From positions 694,805 to 758,804 of the forward strand of contig CAVSCR010000007.1 in the NCBI GenBank assembly GCA_963726575.1: DNA of 64,000 nucleotides. The letters are read 5' to 3'. Position numbers and translations under genes: made by a program. Below the pieces are notes generated by a model that worked only from the letters and a program-made list of their open reading frames with translations, was not told where the DNA came from and searched no databases. How positions within the stretch are numbered: the first letter of the stretch is position 1; each line of letters starts with the position of its first letter. This stretch comes from CAVSCR01 sp963726575. GTDB taxonomy: Bacteria > Actinomycetota > Actinomycetes > JAHEKZ01. This document shows positions 59,571 through 64,000 of the stretch, piece by piece.

Positions 59571-60398
59571 GTGAGCGAGGACTCGGTCGGTGTGAGGGGT
59601 ATCCCTGCTGACGTGGTGTTCTTGGCGTTGAACCCGGTCGCGGCTGGGCCTGAGCCGCCACCGGAGACGGGCGCGGTGCGGGTTATCGACTCCCGGTATT
59701 GCCTGTTCATGACGTCGATGCCGACGGTGAACATCGTTGAGCGGGTTCGCCTAGCCCCGGGACAGGTAGGGGCCGCGGTCGAAGAGGTCCGGGACCTGCT
59801 TCGTGTGCGGCGACGCACCCAGGCAGCGTGGGCGGTGGACGCCGGCTCGACCGAGCTGTACGACGAGCTGGCCGGGCTGGCCATGACCCCGTACAGCGAC
59901 CCACCGCTGGAGCCGCGATGCACGTGCATGGCACTGGTTGAGCCTCCGGACTGGTCGGCGAACCCGAGGGTGGTCGTCCGGGAGGCGACCGACCTCCAGG
60001 ACTTCTTGGCCGTCGCAGAGCTGTCGGCGTCGGTGTTCGGCATCAGCGAAGCCGACCGTGACGGTTTCGTGGAGGGCTTGCGGGTGCGATATGAGCTCCA
60101 CCGGCAGGGGCGCTCGCACATGAGCACCTATCTGGCGTTCATCGACGGGGAGCTGGTCGGGGAAGCCCAGGCCGCGGTGACGGCTTCGGGCACCAACCTG
60201 GCCGGCAGTTCGGTACTGCGCTCCGCACGCGGGCAAGGTGTCTACCGAGCGCTGGTCGCGGCTCGCTGGAACGAGGCCGTCGAGCGGGGACGTCCGGCGC
60301 TGACTGTGCAGGCCGGTGCCATGTCACTCCCGATCTTGAAACGCCTCGGGTTCCAGACCGTCGGAACTCAACAACTGCTATGCGACCGGTTCCAGTAA
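59571..60398 (+). CDS. GNAT N-acetyltransferase
   Basis: A 275-residue protein from GTG 59571 (AGGGAG upstream). The C-terminal ~130 residues are a GNAT domain: VVREATDLQDFLAV, STYLAFIDGELVGEAQAAV, SVLRSARGQGVYRALVAARW with the acetyl-CoA loop, and LPILKRLGFQTVG. The N-terminal ~140 residues may be a degenerate second GNAT fold. Substrate unknown. Confidence 0.82.
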   Translation: MSEDSVGVRGIPADVVFLALNPVAAGPEPPPETGAVRVIDSRYCLFMTSMPTVNIVERVRLAPGQVGAAVEEVRDLLRVRRRTQAAWAVDAGSTELYDELAGLAMTPYSDPPLEPRCTCMALVEPPDWSANPRVVVREATDLQDFLAVAELSASVFGISEADRDGFVEGLRVRYELHRQGRSHMSTYLAFIDGELVGEAQAAVTASGTNLAGSSVLRSARGQGVYRALVAARWNEAVERGRPALTVQAGAMSLPILKRLGFQTVGTQQLLCDRFQ

Positions 60399-60427
60399 GC
60401 CCGCACAGCCAGGCTTCACCCACCCCT

Positions 60428-60445
60428 GATCGGCACGTCGGTGCG
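60428..60445 (+). repeat. Short palindromic motif, copy d
   Basis: GATCGGCACGTCGGTGCG, 30 bp after the GNAT stop and ahead of the cyclase/ATPase gene. Closest to copy a. Confidence 0.6.
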
Positions 60446-60537
60446 GGCGCGTTCGGTCTGGTTCGGCAGGTTCGGGGAAGCTGTTTCGGGTTGGGTGATT
60501 GGTGTCGGTGGGGGTGAAGATCCCCTAGTCTCCGGGC

Positions 60538-63500
60538 GTGGCGGCGTGCGCGGCGTGTGGGGTGGACAACCCTGACGGCAACCGGTTCTGCGGCGGGTGC
60601 GGTGCGCCGTTGACTGCTGCGCCGGCTCGTCCGGTGGCGGAGGAGCGTCGGGTCGTCACGGCGTTGTTCTGTGATCTGGTCGGGTTCACCGCCGCCTCGG
60701 AGTCGGCGGACCCGGAAGACGTCAACGCGATGCTGGGCGGGTATTTCGCGGTGGCTCGGGCCGCTGTTGAGCGGTTCGGCGGGACGGTGGAGAAGTTCAT
60801 CGGCGATGCCGTGGTGGGCGTGTTTGGGGTGCCGACGGTGCATGAGGACGATCCGGAGCGGGCGGTGCGGGCCGGCCTGGCGATCGCCCAGGACGCCGAA
60901 CGGTTGACTGGGGTGGATGGCAGCCCGTTGCAGTTGCGGGTGGGGGTGAACACCGGGGAGGCGCTGGTCCGGCTGGACCTGGTCGCGACGTCCGGGGAGG
61001 GGTTGGTGACTGGGGATGCGATCAACACCGCTTCGCGGATCCAGTCGGTCGCCCCGGTGGGGGGCGTGGCGGTCGGTCAGGCGACGTTCGACGCGACGAA
61101 GGTCGTGTTCGACTATGAGGAGCTGGCCCCAGCGTCGGTGAAGGGGAAAGCGGAGCCGGTGGCGGTGTTCCACGCGAAGGCTCCGTTGGCGCGGTTCGGC
61201 ACGGATCTGACCCGCATCCATGACTCCCCGTTCGTGGGCCGCGAGATCGACCTGGCGTTGTTGAAGGGGATCTTCGAGAAGACGGTCGCCGCGGCGTCGC
61301 CGCAGCTGGTGAGCGTGGTCGGTGAGCCAGGGTTGGGCAAGTCGCGGATCGTCGCCGAGCTGTTCAACTACGTGGATGCCCGCCAGGAGTTGGTGACGTG
61401 GCGGCAGGGTCGTTGCCTGCCCTACGGGGAAGGGATCACCTTCTGGGCCCTCGGGGAGATCGTGAAGGCCCATGCCGGGATCTTGGAGACCGACGACCCC
61501 ACGACAGCCATCGCCAAACTCGACGCCGTCCTACCGGAAGGCGAGGAGCGTGTGTGGTTCCGGCACCGCATCCTGCCCTTGCTCGGGATCGAAGCCTCCG
61601 GCACCGCCGAGCGAGCGGAGTTGTTCACCGCGTGGCGACGCTTCCTGGAACACATCGCCGAGGCCGACCCGACGGTGGTCGTGTTCGAGGATCTGCACTG
61701 GGCCGATGAGGCGATGTTGGCGTTCATCGAGCATCTGGCCGACCGGGCCGAAGCCGTCCCGCTGCTGATCATCGGGACCGCCCGCCCGGAGCTGTTCGAG
61801 CAACATCCGAACTACGCGGCCGGGTTGCGGAACACCACCAGCATCAACCTGGCCCCCCTGTCCGAGGCGGAGACCACCCGGCTGGTCTCCGGGCTGCTGG
61901 ACGCGACGGTGACCCCGGCCGAGCTGCAGCAACCGATCCTGGACCGGGCCGGTGGGAACCCGTTGTATGCGGAGGAGTTCGTCCGGCTGCTCAAAGACCA
62001 GGACCTGATCGTGGCGAAAGGTGGCGGCTGGGAACTACGGCCCGGGGCGCAGGTGCCGTTCCCGGACTCGGTGCAGGCCCTGATCGCCGCCCGCCTCGAC
62101 ACGTTGGGTGCGGATGCGAAGTCGTTGCTGGCCGACGCGGCGGTGGTCGGGAAGGTGTTCTGGGCCGGTGCTATCGCGGCCATGGCCGACCGAGATCTCG
62201 ACGAGGTGCGGGACGTGTTGCGGGAGCTGTCCCGCAAAGAACTCGTGCGGCCGGCCCGGCAGTCGTCGATGGCCGGGGAGGTCGAGTACTCGTTCTGGCA
62301 CGTGCTGACCCGCGACGTCGCCTACAACCAACTCCCGAGAGCCTCCCGAGCCGCCCGCCACGTCGCCGCCGCCGGGTGGATCGAGACCAAGGCCGGGGCG
62401 CGGGTGGAGGACCTGGCCGACGTGTTGGCCTACCACTACGCCACCGCCAATACCCTCGCCGAAGCGGCCGGCGACACGGCCTTGGCGGCCGAGCTGGCCG
62501 GGCCGGCGTTGCGGTTCCTCACCCTGGCCGGCGACCGGGCATTGGGTCTGGACACCACGGCTGCACTCGCCGCGTTCGAACAAGCACTGGAGCTGACCCC
62601 GCCCGGCCACCCCGAACGCGCCCCGGCCCTGGTCGGGTTCGGGGACGCGGCGTTCCAGGCCGCCCGCTACACCGACGCCGCCACCGCCCTCGAGGAAGCC
62701 ATCACCATGTTCCGGCAGGTCGACGACCTGCCCGCCGCCGCCACCGCCATGGTCAGCCTCCGCGGAGTTCTGCAGCGGCTGGGCGACCCCCGCCAATGGA
62801 CCCTCCGCGCCGAAGCGGTCACCCTGCTCGAGGCGTTGCCACCCAGTCCGGAACTGGTCAACGCCCTCACAGAACTGGAACGCGGCCAGTACATGCAGGG
62901 CCAAATGGAGGCGGCGATCGACACCGCCGACCAGGCGCTCGCCCTGGCCCACCAACTCGGCCTCGACCCGCCCGCCCTTGCGTTCGGTTACCGCGGCGGT
63001 GCCCGCGCCACCTTGGGTGACCGGGCCGGGTTGGCCGACTACCCCCGCGCCATCGACCTCGCTACAGCCGCCGGCCAAGGTCACCAAGTCGCGGTGCTCC
63101 ACAACAACTACGGGTGCGACCTGTGGCCGTTCGACGGACCCGCCGCCGCCCTTGCCACCCTGCACGCCGGGATCGCCTACGCGGCCCCCCGCGGCCTCAC
63201 CGAGATCACCGACAACCTCATGGCGTCCTCGCTGTCGGTGCTGGTCGACACCGGCCAGCACGACCAAGCCCTCGAACTCGCCGACCACCTTGCTCCTCAG
63301 TTCGAGGCCGCGGGCGATATCTGGGATCTGGGCGAGGTGCGGGCTATCCAGACCCGCATCCACACCCTGCGCGGCCAACCAGACCGAGCCGCCGACTGGC
63401 TGGCGTGGCTCGAGACCACGACCCGCGACAGCGCCGAACCGCAGGGCATCGTATTCGGGTTCGCCGCTGCGGCTGCCGCTCATGCCGCACTTGACCACCC

Positions 63501-63957
63501 CGACGCCGCCGCACTGCTGGCCGAGGTCCACACCACTGCTAGCACCCGCCACACCTATTACTACCCGGTCTGGCTACCGGGCATGGTCCGCACCGCCTTG
63601 ACCATCGACCGACTCGACCTCGCCGACCAGCTGCGCGCCGGAGTCGTACCCCGCCACCCCTACACCGAACACGCCCTCGTCACAGTCAACGCCGCCCTCA
63701 CCGAGTACCGCGGCGACCAACGGGCCGCCGCTGACCTCTACGCCGACGCAGCCACCCGTTGGGAAGCCTTCGGGGTCGTCCCGGAACACGCCTTCGCACT
63801 GCTCGGCCAGGGCCGCTGCCTGATCATCCTGGGCCGCGGCACCGACGCCGCACCGGTCCTGCAGCAGGCGCGCGACATCTTCGAACAACTGCAAGCAGCA
63901 CCGGCACTCGCCGAGACCGAGACCTTCCTCGGCGAAGCCATCGCACTCAGCTCCTGA
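60538..63957 (+). CDS. Class III adenylate cyclase / AAA-type ATPase / TPR regulator (second copy)
   Basis: A 1139-residue relative of the 33469 protein, with the same order: zinc ribbon (CAACG...CGGCG), cyclase domain (Asp46 in FCDLVGFTAAS; Lys86 and Asp90 in EKFIGDAVVGVFG; GDAINTASRIQS supplying Asn and Arg), P-loop GEPGLGKS at 262, FEDLHWADEAM, and TPR-like helices to the end. All key cyclase positions are present, so cAMP synthesis is plausible, gated by the NTPase/TPR part. GTG 60538. Paralogue or independently acquired homologue of 33469; the spacing of ATPase motifs is near-identical. Followed only by ~40 bp of unassigned sequence to the window end. Confidence 0.9.
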   Translation: MAACAACGVDNPDGNRFCGGCGAPLTAAPARPVAEERRVVTALFCDLVGFTAASESADPEDVNAMLGGYFAVARAAVERFGGTVEKFIGDAVVGVFGVPTVHEDDPERAVRAGLAIAQDAERLTGVDGSPLQLRVGVNTGEALVRLDLVATSGEGLVTGDAINTASRIQSVAPVGGVAVGQATFDATKVVFDYEELAPASVKGKAEPVAVFHAKAPLARFGTDLTRIHDSPFVGREIDLALLKGIFEKTVAAASPQLVSVVGEPGLGKSRIVAELFNYVDARQELVTWRQGRCLPYGEGITFWALGEIVKAHAGILETDDPTTAIAKLDAVLPEGEERVWFRHRILPLLGIEASGTAERAELFTAWRRFLEHIAEADPTVVVFEDLHWADEAMLAFIEHLADRAEAVPLLIIGTARPELFEQHPNYAAGLRNTTSINLAPLSEAETTRLVSGLLDATVTPAELQQPILDRAGGNPLYAEEFVRLLKDQDLIVAKGGGWELRPGAQVPFPDSVQALIAARLDTLGADAKSLLADAAVVGKVFWAGAIAAMADRDLDEVRDVLRELSRKELVRPARQSSMAGEVEYSFWHVLTRDVAYNQLPRASRAARHVAAAGWIETKAGARVEDLADVLAYHYATANTLAEAAGDTALAAELAGPALRFLTLAGDRALGLDTTAALAAFEQALELTPPGHPERAPALVGFGDAAFQAARYTDAATALEEAITMFRQVDDLPAAATAMVSLRGVLQRLGDPRQWTLRAEAVTLLEALPPSPELVNALTELERGQYMQGQMEAAIDTADQALALAHQLGLDPPALAFGYRGGARATLGDRAGLADYPRAIDLATAAGQGHQVAVLHNNYGCDLWPFDGPAAALATLHAGIAYAAPRGLTEITDNLMASSLSVLVDTGQHDQALELADHLAPQFEAAGDIWDLGEVRAIQTRIHTLRGQPDRAADWLAWLETTTRDSAEPQGIVFGFAAAAAAHAALDHPDAAALLAEVHTTASTRHTYYYPVWLPGMVRTALTIDRLDLADQLRAGVVPRHPYTEHALVTVNAALTEYRGDQRAAADLYADAATRWEAFGVVPEHAFALLGQGRCLIILGRGTDAAPVLQQARDIFEQLQAAPALAETETFLGEAIALSS

Positions 63958-64000
63958 TCCGCGAAGCGCCCTGTATTGCCGGATCCGAGCAGCCCGAGAA

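Noticed and set aside
58571..60445. CRISPR array
   Set aside because: The repeated palindromes are 16-18 bp, 300-900 bp apart with genes between, and no cas gene is present. No array-like spacing occurs anywhere in the window.
62035..63552. 505-codon Gly-rich minus-strand frame
   Set aside because: Antisense to the TPR portion of the second cyclase gene; composition only.

Overview
The window is high-GC DNA from an actinobacterium (Actinomycetota, probably class Actinomycetes). The evidence is the many GTG starts with 1-4 nt gene overlaps, the bldC / valine dehydrogenase / DUF3073 / purM / purF neighbourhood known from Streptomyces and relatives, DUF3151 beside fbaA, F420-type flavin/deazaflavin split-barrel enzymes and a c-di-AMP riboswitch. 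I cannot resolve order or genus. Most of 0-44 kb looks like core chromosome; about 44.9-64 kb is accessory.

0-29 kb is a purine biosynthesis region: fbaA (3' end), a three-domain kinase/M23/aminotransferase fusion, an AbiEi/DUF559-type gene bracketed by two copies of a 69-bp hairpin element, DUF3151, purA, an aminotransferase, purD, an S51-like peptidase, purB (frameshifted as read), purC, purS-purQ-purL, a sterol-carrier-family gene, purF, purM and DUF3073. Two cargo blocks interrupt it. One is an F420/PPOX-like gene plus galE, lying between inverted 63-64 bp repeats. The other is a six-gene set: a spermidine/putrescine-type ABC transporter, kynureninase and an alpha/beta-hydrolase resembling kynurenine formamidase. 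Valine dehydrogenase and bldC (with an unusual Leu-Pro-Gly repeat tail) follow.

29-45 kb holds a c-di-AMP riboswitch ahead of a secreted NlpC/P60 hydrolase (frameshifted as read), aquaporin, glutamate decarboxylase, a methyltransferase, tRNA-Phe, a large class III cyclase/AAA-ATPase/TPR regulator whose 3' end runs into tRNA-Asp, tRNA-Glu, a zincin, a YwiC-like membrane protein, an MFS exporter with a structured leader, a small acetyltransferase, an Fe-S/CDGSH protein overlapping an atypical ureohydrolase, a RimJ-like acetyltransferase, an OmpR/HK two-component pair, a methyltransferase and tRNA-Lys(TTT) with encoded CCA.

The 44.9-54.7 kb segment begins exactly at the tRNA-Lys 3' end and ends at a second copy of the tRNA 3' terminus plus its flank, which is what an island inserted at a tRNA looks like. 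It contains a cyclase pseudogene, a compact tyrosine-recombinase element with 18-bp inverted ends, a broken membrane-protein ORF, a zinc-less-looking MDR oxidoreductase, a decayed IS481-type transposase and a 1635-residue cyclase / P-loop NTPase / nSTAND1 / transmembrane / WD40 protein. Related 115-130 bp repeats occur at both island ends and, inverted, in the middle.

54.8-64 kb carries a cupin, a truncated cyclase, a MarR-regulated redox cassette (MarR, palindromic operator, DsbA-like, MBL-fold, NTF2-like), small unknowns, a GNAT enzyme and a second full-length cyclase/ATPase/TPR regulator. A short palindromic motif recurs in nearly every intergenic gap here. In all, three intact and two broken cyclase-homology domains lie within 30 kb. 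At least four genes (purB, NlpC/P60, recombinase, DUF4177) carry single-base frame disruptions, three of them in or beside G/C runs, so base-level accuracy should be checked before calling them pseudogenes.
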